In this document: positions 26,868 through 36,252 of the stretch, in pieces
Layout of the letters: every line of letters starts with the position of its first letter
Numbering within the stretch: position 1 is the stretch's first letter
Assembly: GCF_014191255.1 (NCBI RefSeq)
Contig: NZ_JACHWH010000001.1
Location: 682,001 to 746,000 of the forward strand
DNA: 64,000 bases
Reading direction: 5' to 3'
DNA from: Amycolatopsis bartoniae
GTDB lineage: Bacteria; Actinomycetota; Actinomycetes; Mycobacteriales; Pseudonocardiaceae
Translations under genes and position numbers: made by a program
Notes under the pieces: model-generated
Seen by the model: only the letters and a program-made list of their open reading frames with translations
What the model was told of the DNA's origin: nothing
Database searches by the model: none

Positions 26868-28177
26868 CGCCGCTACTCGCGCAGGAACAGCTGACCAGGG
26901 CGGAGCTGCTGGCCGACGACCCGTGGTGGCTGATCCTGATCAAGGCCGTGGTGATCCTGCTGATCGGGCCGATCATGACGATCTTCCTGATCGTGTGGGA
27001 GCGCAAGGCGGTCGGCCGGATGCAGAACCGGCCGGGGCCGAACCGCGTCGGCCCCGGCGGGTACCTCCAGTCGCTGGCGGACGCGGTGAAGCTGCCGTTC
27101 AAGGAGCAGGTCATCCCGGACACCGCCGACCGGAAGGTGTACTTCCTGGCGCCGGTGATCGCGGTGGTGCCGTCGCTCATCGCGTTGTCGGCGATCCCGT
27201 TCGGGCCCCAGGTGTCGATCTTCGGCCAGCAGACGGTGCTGCAGCTGGTGGACCTGCCGGTCGGCGTGCTCGTGATCCTGGCCTGCTCGTCGGTCGGGGT
27301 GTACGGGATCGTGCTGGCGGGCTGGTCGTCCGGCTCGCCGTACCCGCTGCTGGGCGGGCTGCGGTCGGCGGCGCAGGTGATCTCGTACGAGATCGCGATG
27401 GGTCTGTCCATTGTGGCCGTCGTGCTGTACGCGCAGTCCATGTCGACCGGCGACATCGTCCAGTCGCAGGCGGGCGGGTGGTACTTCTACCTGCTGCTGC
27501 CGAGCTTCGTGATCTACCTGATCTCGATGGTGGGCGAGACCAACCGGGCGCCGTTCGACCTGCCGGAGGCGGAGTCGGAGCTGGTCGGCGGGTTCCACAC
27601 CGAGTACTCGTCGATGAAGTTCGCGATGTTCTTCCTCGCCGAGTACGTGAACATGGTGATCGTCTCGGCGTTCTGCACCACGCTGTTCCTCGGCGGCTGG
27701 ATGTTCCCGTTCGTGGGCCTCGACTCGCCGTTGAACAAGGGCTGGCTGCCGATCATCTGGTTCGGCGTCAAGCTGTTCGCGTTGCTGTTCGGGTTCATCT
27801 GGCTGCGTGGCACGCTGCCGCGGTTCCGGTACGACCAGTTCATGAAGCTGGGCTGGAAGGTGCTGGTGCCGGCCAACCTGGTGTGGATCGTCGTGGTGAG
27901 CGCGATCCGGGCGATCCGCAACAACGGTGGCCTGACCACGTCGCAGATCGTGATCGGCGTGATCGTCGTGGCGGTGGTCGCGATCGCGGTCGCGCTGCTG
28001 CTGCCGGACCGGCGCCCGCCGGACGACGATCGCGTGCCCATCACCGGTGGTGGTTATCCGCTGCCGCCGCTGGACCTGCAAGTGCCGCAGGTGCCGGACC
28101 GGACGAAGAAGAGGCGCCGGCCGGCCGTCGAGGCCGGGGAGCCGGCGCAGGTGGGGAGTTCCGATGGGACTGTTTGA
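26864..28177 (+). CDS. nuoH: NADH-quinone oxidoreductase subunit H
   Basis: Membrane subunit that bridges the quinone site and the proton pumps, 437 residues with about eight helices. Conserved features are [20 protein letters not shown], the cytoplasmic loop [25 protein letters not shown] with its essential acids, and [15 protein letters not shown] hydrophilic C-terminal tail of about 45 residues ([10 protein letters not shown] through VGSSDGTV) is an actinobacterial extension. It overlaps nuoI by 14 nt. Confidence 0.97.
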   Translation: MTPLLAQEQLTRAELLADDPWWLILIKAVVILLIGPIMTIFLIVWERKAVGRMQNRPGPNRVGPGGYLQSLADAVKLPFKEQVIPDTADRKVYFLAPVIAVVPSLIALSAIPFGPQVSIFGQQTVLQLVDLPVGVLVILACSSVGVYGIVLAGWSSGSPYPLLGGLRSAAQVISYEIAMGLSIVAVVLYAQSMSTGDIVQSQAGGWYFYLLLPSFVIYLISMVGETNRAPFDLPEAESELVGGFHTEYSSMKFAMFFLAEYVNMVIVSAFCTTLFLGGWMFPFVGLDSPLNKGWLPIIWFGVKLFALLFGFIWLRGTLPRFRYDQFMKLGWKVLVPANLVWIVVVSAIRAIRNNGGLTTSQIVIGVIVVAVVAIAVALLLPDRRPPDDDRVPITGGGYPLPPLDLQVPQVPDRTKKRRRPAVEAGEPAQVGSSDGTV

Positions 28178-28730
28178 TCCGATCAAGGGTTTCGGCGTCA
28201 CCTTCGGGATGATGTTCAAGAAGGTGGCCACCGAGGAGTACCCGGAGGCCGGTGCGCCCGCCGCGCCGCGCTACCACGGGCGGCACCAGCTCAACCGGCA
28301 CCCGGACGGGCTGGAGAAGTGCGTCGGCTGCGAGCTGTGCGCGTGGGCCTGCCCGGCGGACGCGATCTTCGTCGAGGGCGGTGACAACACCGAGGACGCC
28401 AGGTACTCGCCGGGCGAGCGGTACGGCAAGGACTACCAGATCAACTACCTGCGGTGCATCGGCTGCGGCCTGTGCATCGAGGCCTGCCCGACGCGCTCCC
28501 TGACGATGATCAACTTCTACGAGCTCGCCGACGACGACCGCCAGCGCCTGATCTACACGAAGGAGGACCTGCTGGCCCCGCTGCTGCCGGGCATGGAGCA
28601 ACCCCCGCACCCGATGCGCCTGGGCGACGACGAGCAGGACTACTACGTCAACGGCCCGGAACTCGCCCGCGGCCGCGGCGTCCCGTCCGGCGAAACGGTG
28701 GAAACGGCCCGCGAGGAGGTCATCTCATGA
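28164..28730 (+). CDS. nuoI: NADH-quinone oxidoreductase subunit I
   Basis: The 8Fe ferredoxin-like subunit, 188 residues, carrying clusters N6a and N6b. Both motifs are intact: [12 protein letters not shown] and [12 protein letters not shown]. Start ATG 28164 lies inside the end of nuoH, preceded by GGGGAG. Its stop is overlapped (ATGA) by a candidate ORF that begins the unusual 430-bp insert before nuoJ, and GAGGAGGT precedes that junction. Confidence 0.96.
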   Translation: MGLFDPIKGFGVTFGMMFKKVATEEYPEAGAPAAPRYHGRHQLNRHPDGLEKCVGCELCAWACPADAIFVEGGDNTEDARYSPGERYGKDYQINYLRCIGCGLCIEACPTRSLTMINFYELADDDRQRLIYTKEDLLAPLLPGMEQPPHPMRLGDDEQDYYVNGPELARGRGVPSGETVETAREEVIS

Positions 28731-29167
28731 CCGGTTCGGTGCTGGTTCTGCAACGGCCTGTCGGCGGTGGTCATGTTGTGGCCGCTACTGGATTCGTGCC
28801 GCGGGCTGTTCGTGGTGGCGGTGTCGCGGTTGCTGGCGGATTCGCGCCGCGGGCTGTTCGTGGTGGCCGTGTGGCGGTTGCTGGTGGACTCGGGCCGCGG
28901 GCTGTTCCTGGTGGCCGTGTGGCGGTTGCTGGTGGACTCGGGCCGCGGGCTGTCGGCGGTGGGCTTCTTGGGACGGCCGAAGGTTTCCCGCGAGCCACGG
29001 TGCCGGGCAATCCCCCTGCCGTCGACGGCGGCCGCGTCGCTGATCGGCTCACGGTCGGCGGCGGCGTGTCGGCCCAGGCCGGGCCGAGCGTTGTCCTGGC
29101 CGATGTTCCCGGCGGCTCGGGTCGCGTCGCGGTTCGTCATCTCGTGCCGGAGGTGCCCGGATGCTGA
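28727..29167 (+). CDS. Candidate repeat-containing ORF between nuoI and nuoJ
   Basis: ATG 28727 overlaps the nuoI stop, with a strong GAGGAGGT at 28713-28720. The frame runs 146 codons and ends 7 bp inside nuoJ. The product would contain four 16-residue repeats of the form G-x-x-PRAV-x-GG-x-VAVAG, then a Gly/Val-rich tail. Against it, many third positions are T or A, unlike every neighbour; another frame (from 28767, the frame of nuoI after its stop) and a minus-strand frame (29173-28643) are equally open with GC-rich third positions. Position favours this frame but composition does not, so coding status is open. Confidence 0.3.
   Translation: MTGSVLVLQRPVGGGHVVAATGFVPRAVRGGGVAVAGGFAPRAVRGGRVAVAGGLGPRAVPGGRVAVAGGLGPRAVGGGLLGTAEGFPRATVPGNPPAVDGGRVADRLTVGGGVSAQAGPSVVLADVPGGSGRVAVRHLVPEVPGC
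28791..28976 (+). repeat. 48-bp tandem repeats inside the nuo operon
   Basis: Three full 48-bp units start at 28791, 28839 and 28887, and a partial fourth starts at 28935. Each begins GA(T/C)TCG(T/C/G)GCCGCGGGCTG. Units two and three differ at only three positions. The length, a multiple of 3, keeps all frames open. The surrounding 430 bp (28731-29160) separate nuoI and nuoJ, which usually abut. Confidence 0.9.
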
Positions 29168-30027
29168 ACTCACTGGTCCTCGCGCAGGCCGTCGACCAGA
29201 GCACGTCGGTCGGCGAGGCCGTCGCGTTCTGGATCCTCGGGCCGATCGCGCTGCTCGGGGCGCTCGGGCTGATCTTCGCCCGCAGCGCCGTGCACTCGGC
29301 GCTGTTCCTGGCGATGACGATGTTCTCGCTCGGCGTGCTGTACATGGTGCAGCAGGCGCCGTTCCTGGGCTTCACGCAGATCATCGTCTACACCGGCGCG
29401 ATCATGATGCTGTTCCTGTTCGTGCTGATGCTCGTCGGCCGGGAGAGTTCCGACTCGGTGGTCGAAGTCCTGCGCGGGCAACGCCTGTGGGCTGGGATCC
29501 TCGGCATCGGCATCGCCGGGCTGATCGTCACCGGGCTGATCAACGCGCTGAGGAACGTCAGCCCCGCACCGGCGCCGAACGGCACCGCGGGCGGCCTCGG
29601 CCGGCTGGTCTTCACCGACTTCCTGTTCCCGTTCGAGCTCACCTCGGCGCTGCTGATCACCGCGGCGCTCGGCGCGATGGTGCTGGCGTTCAACGAGAAG
29701 CGCGGCCGTCGCACGCAGAAGGAGCTCGTCGAGGCCCGGTTCCGCGGCGAGTACGAGCGCATCTCGCCGAAGCCCGGTCCCGGTGTCTTCGCAACCTCGC
29801 ACTCGGTCACCACCCCGGCCCTGCTGCCGGACGGCACGGTGGCGCAGGACTCGCTGTCCTCGATCATCGAGTCCACGCCGACCGCGCAACTCGAAGCCGA
29901 GCGCAAGGTGGTCGAGGGCAAGGAGCCGCACCCGGACGCGCACGCCCTCACTGGCGCCGAGCACGCACTGCCCGGCCCGGAAGCCGGCGCCGAGCACGCG
30001 CTCACCGGTTCGGAGGAGAAGAAATGA
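29161..30027 (+). CDS. nuoJ: NADH-quinone oxidoreductase subunit J
   Basis: Membrane subunit, 288 residues with five helices. It contains the conserved third-helix region [19 protein letters not shown], where the pi-bulge conformational switch lies. The cytoplasmic C-terminal tail is long (over 100 residues) and ends in a short repeat: [23 protein letters not shown]. It has its own ribosome-binding site GGAGGT (29149-29154) 6 nt before the ATG, useful because the upstream insert breaks normal coupling with nuoI. Confidence 0.95.
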   Translation: MLNSLVLAQAVDQSTSVGEAVAFWILGPIALLGALGLIFARSAVHSALFLAMTMFSLGVLYMVQQAPFLGFTQIIVYTGAIMMLFLFVLMLVGRESSDSVVEVLRGQRLWAGILGIGIAGLIVTGLINALRNVSPAPAPNGTAGGLGRLVFTDFLFPFELTSALLITAALGAMVLAFNEKRGRRTQKELVEARFRGEYERISPKPGPGVFATSHSVTTPALLPDGTVAQDSLSSIIESTPTAQLEAERKVVEGKEPHPDAHALTGAEHALPGPEAGAEHALTGSEEKK

Positions 30028-30323
30028 CTCCCACCTACTACCTGCTGCTGTCCGCGCTGCTGTTCTCCATCGGAGCGGTCGGCGTGCTGGTGCGGCGGAA
30101 CGCGATCGTCGTGTTCATGTGCATCGAGCTGATGCTCAACGCCGTGAACCTGTCGCTGGTGACGTTCTCCCGCATCAACGGCAGCCTCGACGGTCAGGTG
30201 ATGGCGTTCTTCGTGATGGTCGTCGCCGCCGCGGAGGTCGTGGTGGGGCTGGCGATCATCATGGCCATCTTCCGAACCCGCCGCTCGGCCTCGGTCGACG
30301 ACACCAACCTCCTGAAGTACTAG
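30024..30323 (+). CDS. nuoK: NADH-quinone oxidoreductase subunit K
   Basis: Small antiporter-like membrane subunit, 99 residues and three helices, the standard length. It carries the two membrane Glu regions [10 protein letters not shown] and [15 protein letters not shown] overlap with nuoJ. Confidence 0.97.
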   Translation: MTPTYYLLLSALLFSIGAVGVLVRRNAIVVFMCIELMLNAVNLSLVTFSRINGSLDGQVMAFFVMVVAAAEVVVGLAIIMAIFRTRRSASVDDTNLLKY

Positions 30324-30342
30324 GCACTAGGAGAGCTGCGAA

Positions 30343-32238
30343 GTGATCGCATCATCGTGGCTGCTGGTCGCTTTTCCGGCGCTGGGGGCCCTGATCCTCC
30401 TCGGCCTCGGACGGCGAACCGACAGCTGGGGCCACCTGCTGGGCTGCGCCACCGTCATCGCGTCCTTCGTCTACGGGCTGGTGCTGTTCTTCGGCAGTGA
30501 CGGCAAGCCCGCCGACACGACGGTCTACTCGTGGTTCCCGGTGGGCAACCTGTCAGTGGACTTCGGCTTCCGGATCGACGCGTTGTCCCTGGTCTTCGTG
30601 CTGCTGATCACCGGAGTGGGCGCGCTGATCCACGTCTACTCCATCGGTTACATGGCCGACGACCCCAACCGCCGCAAGTTCTTCGGGTACCTGAACCTGT
30701 TCGTCGCCTCGATGCTGGTTCTGGTGCTCGGCAACAACTTCATCACCCTGTACCTCGGCTGGGAGGGCGTCGGCCTGGCGTCCTACCTGCTGATCGGGTG
30801 GTACACCGACCGGCCTTCGGCGGCGACCGCCGCGAAGAAGGCGTTCCTGATGAACCGCGTCGGCGACGTCGGACTGGCCGTGGCGATCTTCCTGATGTAC
30901 AAGTACCTCGGGACGGTCAGCTACGCGGGCGTGTTCGACCGCATCGGCGACGCACCGGCAGGCGTGATCACCGCGATCGCCATCCTGCTGCTGCTCGGCG
31001 CGTGCGGTAAGTCCGGCCAGTTCCCGCTCCAGGCGTGGCTCCCCGACGCGATGGAAGGCCCCACCCCGGTGTCGGCCCTCATCCATGCCGCGACGATGGT
31101 GACCGCCGGCGTGTACCTCGTCGCGCGGTCGAACCCGATCTTCAACGAGACCGAGAGCGGACGGCTCATCGTCACCCTCGTCGGCGCGGTCACGCTCCTG
31201 ATCGGGTGCATCGTCGGCTGCGCCTACGACGACATCAAGAAGGTGCTCGCCTACTCGACCGTGAGCCAGATCGGCTACATGATGCTCGCCGTCGGGCTCG
31301 GACCGTTCGGGTACGCGCTGGGCATCATGCACCTGCTGACGCACGGCTTCTTCAAGGCCGGGCTGTTCCTCGGTGCCGGTTCGATCATGCACGGCATGAA
31401 CGACGAGGTCGACATGCGTAAGTTCGGCGGCCTGTACAAGCGGATGCCGATCACGTTCGTCACGTTCGGGCTCGGTTACCTCGCAATCATCGGATTCCCC
31501 TTCCTGTCGGGCTACTTCTCCAAGGACGCGATCATCGAGGCGGCGTTCGGCCAGGAGGGCTGGCGCGGCTGGGTGTTCGGCCTGGCCGCCATGCTCGGTG
31601 CCGCGCTCACCGCGTTCTACATGACGCGCCTGGTGCTGCTGACCTTCTTCGGCAAGGAACGCTGGAAGGAGATCAAGAGCAGCGACGGCCGGGACTTCCA
31701 CCCGCACGAGTCGCCCGCCGTGATGACCGTGCCGATGATCATCCTGGCGATCGGCTCGGTCGGCGCCGGCGCGTTCCTCTCGCTCGGCTCCCGGCTGTCC
31801 GACTGGCTGCAGCCGTCACTGGGTGAGCTCGGCGAGGCCGAGCACGCGGCGATTCCGCACTCGTGGATTCCGTGGCTGACGATCCTCCTTTCCGCACTGG
31901 GCGTGCTCGTGGCGTGGCTGGTGGTCGGCAGGCGGGACACGCCGGTCGAGCGGCCGCAGAACGTGTCCCCGGTGGTTCGCGCCGCGCGCAAGGACCTCTA
32001 CGGCAACGCCCTGAACGAGGCCCTCGTCGCGACCCCGGGCATGTGGCTCACCCGGTTCTCGGTGTACCTGGACAGCCGCGGCGTCGACGGCGCGGTCAAC
32101 GGACTGGCCGCCGCGCTGGGTGGCGGGTCCGGGCGGCTACGGCGGCTGCAGACCGGGTTCGTCCGCTCGTACGCCCTGTCCATGCTGGCCGGTTCGTTCG
32201 TACTGGTCGCGGCTCTGCTGTTGGTGAGGTTCTCATGA
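30343..32238 (+). CDS. nuoL: NADH-quinone oxidoreductase subunit L
   Basis: Largest proton-pumping subunit, 631 residues with about 16 helices and the lateral amphipathic helix at the C-terminus. Key segments are [18 protein letters not shown], the pumping Lys/His region [28 protein letters not shown], and [16 protein letters not shown]. Start GTG 30343 follows AGGAGA by 8 nt; this is one of the few gaps (19 bp) in the operon. It overlaps nuoM by ATGA. Confidence 0.97.
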   Translation: MIASSWLLVAFPALGALILLGLGRRTDSWGHLLGCATVIASFVYGLVLFFGSDGKPADTTVYSWFPVGNLSVDFGFRIDALSLVFVLLITGVGALIHVYSIGYMADDPNRRKFFGYLNLFVASMLVLVLGNNFITLYLGWEGVGLASYLLIGWYTDRPSAATAAKKAFLMNRVGDVGLAVAIFLMYKYLGTVSYAGVFDRIGDAPAGVITAIAILLLLGACGKSGQFPLQAWLPDAMEGPTPVSALIHAATMVTAGVYLVARSNPIFNETESGRLIVTLVGAVTLLIGCIVGCAYDDIKKVLAYSTVSQIGYMMLAVGLGPFGYALGIMHLLTHGFFKAGLFLGAGSIMHGMNDEVDMRKFGGLYKRMPITFVTFGLGYLAIIGFPFLSGYFSKDAIIEAAFGQEGWRGWVFGLAAMLGAALTAFYMTRLVLLTFFGKERWKEIKSSDGRDFHPHESPAVMTVPMIILAIGSVGAGAFLSLGSRLSDWLQPSLGELGEAEHAAIPHSWIPWLTILLSALGVLVAWLVVGRRDTPVERPQNVSPVVRAARKDLYGNALNEALVATPGMWLTRFSVYLDSRGVDGAVNGLAAALGGGSGRLRRLQTGFVRSYALSMLAGSFVLVAALLLVRFS

Positions 32239-33785
32239 CCTGGGTACTGGCCCTCATCCTCCTGCCGCTGGTCGGCGCACTGGTCCTGAGCGGCCTGCGC
32301 CGGAACGACCGGCTGGCCGTCACGGTGGCGCTGGTCTTCTCGATCGTCGAGTTCCTGCTGATGATCCCGATGTGGGTGACCTACCACCCCAGCGGCGACC
32401 GCCTGCAGCAGACGACGTCGATGGACTGGATCCCGTCCTTCGGCATCCACATCGCCTTCGGCGTCGACGGCATCGCGCTCATCATGATCGCGGTGATCAC
32501 GTTCCTGGTGCCGATCGTGATCGGTGCGCTGGGCACGGCCGACAAGCTGCCGGAAGGGCGCAGCGCCGGCGGGTACCTCGCGCTGATCCTGGTGCAGCAG
32601 GCGCTGACGATCGCGGTGTTCGCCGCCACCGACGTGTTCCTGTTCTACGTGCTGTTCGAGATCATGCTGATCCCGATGTACTTCCTCATCGGCGGCTACG
32701 GCGGCGCGAACCGGCAGTACGCGGCGGTCAAGTTCTTCCTGTACTCCTTCCTCGGCGGTCTGATCATGCTGGCGTCGGCGATCGGCGCCTACTCGATCGC
32801 CGCCGACAAGCTGGGGCACGGTACGTTCGACTGGGCCACCCTGGTGACGGTCGTCCGGGACGCACCGACGAGCACCCAGATCTGGTTGTTCCTCGGCTTC
32901 TTCCTGGCGTTCGCGATCAAGGCGCCTCTCGTGCCGTTCCACACCTGGCTGCCCGACGCGGCGGGCGAGGCGCCCATCGGCGTCGCGGTGCTGATCGTCG
33001 GCGTGCTGGACAAGGTCGGCACGTTCGGCCTGCTGCGCTACAACCTGCCGATGTTCCCCGAGGCCAGCAAGGCGCTCGCGCCGCTGGTGCTGATCCTCGC
33101 CGTGATCGGCGTGCTCTACGGCTCGATCCTCGCCGCCGGGCAGCAGGACATGAAGCGCTTCGTGGCCTACGTGTCGATCGCGCACTTCGGGTTCATCGCA
33201 CTGGGCATCTTCGCGTTCGCCCAGCAGGCCACCGTCGGGTCGGTGACCTACATGCTCAACCACAGCCTCGCGACGGGCATGCTCATCGTGGTGCTGGGCC
33301 TGGTGATCGCCCGTGGTGGCTCCACCCGGATCTCGGACTACGGCGGGATGTACAAGGTGACTCCTCTGCTGGGCGGGATGGTGCTCATCGCGGGTCTGTC
33401 CACTTTGTCCTTGCCGGGGACCAACTCCTTCGTCAGTGAGTTCCTGGTGTTGCTGGGCTCGTTCGAGACCCAGCCGGTGTACGCGATCCTCGCGTCGGTC
33501 GGCATGGTGCTGGCCGCGGCCTACGTGCTGTGGCTGTACCAGCGCCTGATGACCGGCCCGGTGCGGGGCAACGCCCTGATCGGCGCGGGTGGTGGTCCGG
33601 GTACCGCCGTCGCTCCCGAGCTGGGCGCCAGGAAGGCCATCCGGGACCTCGGCGCCAAGGAGTTCGCCGTCCTGGTGCCGCTGGTAGTGCTGATCATCGG
33701 CTTGGGCTTCTATCCGAAACCCGTGCTCGACACGGTGGGACCGTCGGTGCAGGCCACGCTTTCGGCCGTGCAAGGAGGGCACTGA
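32235..33785 (+). CDS. nuoM: NADH-quinone oxidoreductase subunit M
   Basis: Antiporter-like pumping subunit, 516 residues with about 14 helices. Conserved regions are [39 protein letters not shown], and the [10 protein letters not shown] helix. Starts at ATG 32235 within the nuoL stop. A hydrophilic loop of about 25 residues near the C-terminus ([20 protein letters not shown]) is an extension relative to E. coli. Confidence 0.97.
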   Translation: MTWVLALILLPLVGALVLSGLRRNDRLAVTVALVFSIVEFLLMIPMWVTYHPSGDRLQQTTSMDWIPSFGIHIAFGVDGIALIMIAVITFLVPIVIGALGTADKLPEGRSAGGYLALILVQQALTIAVFAATDVFLFYVLFEIMLIPMYFLIGGYGGANRQYAAVKFFLYSFLGGLIMLASAIGAYSIAADKLGHGTFDWATLVTVVRDAPTSTQIWLFLGFFLAFAIKAPLVPFHTWLPDAAGEAPIGVAVLIVGVLDKVGTFGLLRYNLPMFPEASKALAPLVLILAVIGVLYGSILAAGQQDMKRFVAYVSIAHFGFIALGIFAFAQQATVGSVTYMLNHSLATGMLIVVLGLVIARGGSTRISDYGGMYKVTPLLGGMVLIAGLSTLSLPGTNSFVSEFLVLLGSFETQPVYAILASVGMVLAAAYVLWLYQRLMTGPVRGNALIGAGGGPGTAVAPELGARKAIRDLGAKEFAVLVPLVVLIIGLGFYPKPVLDTVGPSVQATLSAVQGGH

Positions 33786-33787
33786 AA

Positions 33788-35350
33788 GTGATTCAGGTGC
33801 TGGCCCAGCAAGGGCAGATAGCGACGCCGCAGATCGAGTACGCGGCGATCCTGCCGGTGCTGATCGTGCTCGCGGCGGGATGCGTCAGCGTGCTGTTCGA
33901 GGCGTTCCTGCCTCGGCACATGCGCTGGCCGGGACAGGTCGTGCTGTGCCTGACGGCGCTCGTCGCCGCAGGCGTCTCACTCGCCGTCTACGTCAGCGGC
34001 TCCCCGAAGGCAGGGCTGACCACGTTGGCCGGGGCGATCTCGGTGGACAAGCCCGCCTTGTTCCTGTGGGGCACCCTGCTCGCGCTGGCTCTCGGCGCGG
34101 TGCTGCTGATCGCGGACCGGTCGGTGGAGCCCGGCGGCGCGTTCGTCGCCCAGGCGTCGATCCGGCCCGGGACCTTCCAGGACCGTGCGCAGGTCGGCTC
34201 CACGGGTATGCAGACCGAGGTCTTCCCGCTGACGCTGTTCGCGCTTGGCGGCATGATGACGTTCTGTGCCGCGAATGACCTGCTGACGATGTTCATCGCG
34301 CTCGAGGTGCTGAGCCTGCCGCTGTATTTGATGTGCGGTCTCGCTCGGCGTCGGCGCCTCCTTTCCCAGGAATCGGCGGTCAAGTACTTCCTGCTCGGTG
34401 CCTTCTCGTCGGCGTTCTTCCTGTACGGCCTGGCGCTGCTGTACGGCTACGCGAACTCGGTGAAGCTCGCCGACATCGCCAACGCCGCGGCCGGTTCGGA
34501 CCGGTCGGACACCCTGCTGTTCGCGGGGATGGGGCTGCTCGTGGTGGGTCTCCTGTTCAAGGGCTCGGTGGGGCCGTTCCACACCTGGACGCCGGACGTC
34601 TACCAGGGCGCGCCGACCCCGGTCACCGCCTTCATGGCCGCCTGCACCAAGGTCGCCGCGTTCGGCGGGATCCTGCGGGTGCTGACGGTCGGCTTCCAGT
34701 CGACGAGCTGGGAATGGCGTGGCGTGCTGTGGGCGGTCGCGATCGTGTCGATGGTGATCGGCGCGATCCTCGGCCTGACCCAGACGGACGTGAAGCGCAT
34801 GATCGCCTACTCGTCCATCGCGCATGCCGGATTCCTGCTGGTCGGCACGCTCGCGATGACCGATGAGGGGCTGTCGGGCACGCTGTTCTACCTGCTGGCC
34901 TACGGCTTCACGACGCTGGCCGCGTTCGGTGTGGTCTCGCTGGTGCGGGACTCCTCGGGCGAGGCGACGCACCTTTCGGCGTGGGCGGGCTTGGCGAAGC
35001 GCTCACCGGTGCTCGCGGGCGTGTTCACCTTCCTCCTGCTCGCGCTGGCGGGGATTCCGTTGACGAGCGGTTTCGTGGGGAAGTTCGTGGTGTTCTCGGC
35101 CGCGCTGCGGGACGGGATGGCGCCGCTGGTGGTGATCGCCCTGGTGTTCAGCGCTGTCGCGGCGTTCTTCTACCTGCGCGTGGTGGTGCTGATGTACTTC
35201 TCGCAACCCGCGCCCGAGGGGCCGACCGTCAGCGTGCCGGGGGCGTTCACCACCGCCGCGATCACGCTCGGCGTCGTGGTCACGCTGCTGCTCGGCCTGG
35301 TGCCGTCGTTCGCGCTCGGCTGGGCGGGGGCCGGCACGTTCGCCTTCTGA
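33788..35350 (+). CDS. nuoN: NADH-quinone oxidoreductase subunit N
   Basis: Last pumping subunit of complex I, 520 residues with about 14 helices. It has TMFIALEVLSLPLYLMCG, GPFHTWTPDVYQGAPTPVTAFMAA and the LAYGFTTLAAFG region. Start GTG 33788 follows AAGGAGG (33772-33778). It is the final nuo gene; a hairpin with a T-run follows 16 bp after the stop. A possible minus-strand gene overlaps its last 350 bp in antisense. Confidence 0.96.
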   Translation: MIQVLAQQGQIATPQIEYAAILPVLIVLAAGCVSVLFEAFLPRHMRWPGQVVLCLTALVAAGVSLAVYVSGSPKAGLTTLAGAISVDKPALFLWGTLLALALGAVLLIADRSVEPGGAFVAQASIRPGTFQDRAQVGSTGMQTEVFPLTLFALGGMMTFCAANDLLTMFIALEVLSLPLYLMCGLARRRRLLSQESAVKYFLLGAFSSAFFLYGLALLYGYANSVKLADIANAAAGSDRSDTLLFAGMGLLVVGLLFKGSVGPFHTWTPDVYQGAPTPVTAFMAACTKVAAFGGILRVLTVGFQSTSWEWRGVLWAVAIVSMVIGAILGLTQTDVKRMIAYSSIAHAGFLLVGTLAMTDEGLSGTLFYLLAYGFTTLAAFGVVSLVRDSSGEATHLSAWAGLAKRSPVLAGVFTFLLLALAGIPLTSGFVGKFVVFSAALRDGMAPLVVIALVFSAVAAFFYLRVVVLMYFSQPAPEGPTVSVPGAFTTAAITLGVVVTLLLGLVPSFALGWAGAGTFAF

Positions 35351-35626
35351 CGCCTCCGGCGAAGCACGGGGTGCTGTGGGCCTTTCCGGCCCCGGCACCC
35401 CGTTTTCGTTGCTGCGCAGGATATACACGACGTCGCGGAAGGAACAGGTGTGCCGGTGCACGGCCTGGTTCTCCCGCTCTCCGCAGCTACAGCGCTGGCC
35501 GAGGAGGCCGAGGTGGCGCAGCTTCATGACATGTCGGCGGCCGAGGCCGTGGAGGCGGGCTTCGTCCAGCTCGGCGCGGATGGCGCGGTTGTGCGCTCGG
35601 CGGCCGGTGGCGATGGGTTCGGTCAT
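35003..35626 (-). CDS. Possible small Cys/His protein with an antisense tail into nuoN
   Basis: ATG 35626 is preceded by GAAAGGA at proper spacing. The first 75 or so codons have GC-rich third positions: MTEPIATGRRAHNRAIRAELDEARLHGLGRRHV, then CSCGERENQAVHRHTC, which could bind a metal, then SFRDVVYILRSNENGV. No stop follows, so the frame runs on through the nuo terminator and 348 bp antisense to nuoN, giving 207 codons with a charged low-complexity tail and poorer codon pattern. The first part may be a real gene whose stop was lost or mis-sequenced. Function unknown. Confidence 0.4.
   Translation of the reverse strand: MTEPIATGRRAHNRAIRAELDEARLHGLGRRHVMKLRHLGLLGQRCSCGERENQAVHRHTCSFRDVVYILRSNENGVPGPERPTAPRASPEASEGERAGPRPAERERRHQAEQQRDHDAERDRGGGERPRHADGRPLGRGLREVHQHHHAQVEERRDSAEHQGDHHQRRHPVPQRGREHHELPHETARQRNPRQREQEEGEHAREHR
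35367..35402 (+). terminator. nuo operon terminator
   Basis: CGGGGTGCTGTGGGCC pairs with GGCCCCGGCACCCCG (one bulged base) around TTTCC, followed by TTTTCGTT. It is one of the few hairpins here with a T-run. Confidence 0.85.
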
Positions 35627-35639
35627 CGGGGTTCCTTTC

Positions 35640-36250
35640 GGGGTGGATGGTTCGAGCATGCCGGGGATGGGGGCGGGATGGGGAACAGAATCGGATTCTG
35701 TGGATGGGGGAGGGGGTTGTGGAAGAAGCCGGGGTGGGGCTGTGGACAAGTCTGGGGATTTTGTGGATGAGGTGCGGGTTTTGTGGGGGAGGGCTGTGGA
35801 TTACTTGGGGACGCGGGGTGGGTGGGATGGCTGGTGGCGGGTAAAGGGGCGGGGGTTGGCGTGTGGTCAACAGGAGTGCGGGTCGGGGGTTTGGCGGGGA
35901 CGGGGTGGGAGGGAGCGGGCTGTCCTGGCGGGCTGGACCGGAGGTGGACGGGGTGGGGTGGTTGGTGCTGAGGGGGTTACGAGGGGCGGCTTGAGGGAGC
36001 GGAAGTAGCGACGGGGCGGTGGCGGGGGTGAGGCGTTGCGGGGCGGAGGTAGTAGATCGCGCGTGGGTGGTGTGGGGAGTGAGAGGCGCCCCGGGGTGAT
36101 GTGCCGCCGGAGGCGGGAGGTTGTGCGGGGGTGGGGGTGGGAGGCGTCGCGGGGTGGGGTGTCAGCGCATGGGGGAGTGTGCGGGAACGGCAGTGCGGAA
36201 ATCCCACAGGTGCCGGGAGCCGGTGGGGCGGAAACCGCAAACCCCGCTGG
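35640..36250. other. G-skewed noncoding region
   Basis: About 600 bp in which the plus strand is extremely rich in G, with dozens of GGGG and GGGTGGG runs and few C. No frame has a convincing start or protein-like composition; the minus-strand frames are Pro/Arg/His low complexity. Runs of four or more G in quick succession could form G-quadruplexes on the plus strand. It lies between the nuo operon and the MFS pump gene. Confidence 0.6.
35699..35803 (-). promoter_or_regulatory. Cluster of DnaA-box-like 9-mers
   Basis: Four same-orientation sites read on the minus strand as NNNTCCACA: 35699-35707, 35741-35749 (exactly TTGTCCACA, the actinobacterial consensus), 35762-35770 (TCATCCACA) and 35795-35803 (TAATCCACA). 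Start-to-start distances are 42, 21 and 33 bp, close to whole helical turns. Another partial match lies at 36283. The G-rich context makes chance matches to TGTGGA more likely. Confidence 0.35.
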
Positions 36251-36252
36251 CG

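Noticed and set aside
28643..29173. Minus-strand 176-codon ORF through the nuoI-nuoJ insert
   Set aside because: No ribosome-binding site or recognisable protein features, and it overlaps the nuoI end; kept only as an alternative in the repeat finding.
35699..35803. Chromosomal origin of replication
   Set aside because: DnaA-like sites are few, G-rich context inflates them, and neither dnaA nor dnaN is adjacent.
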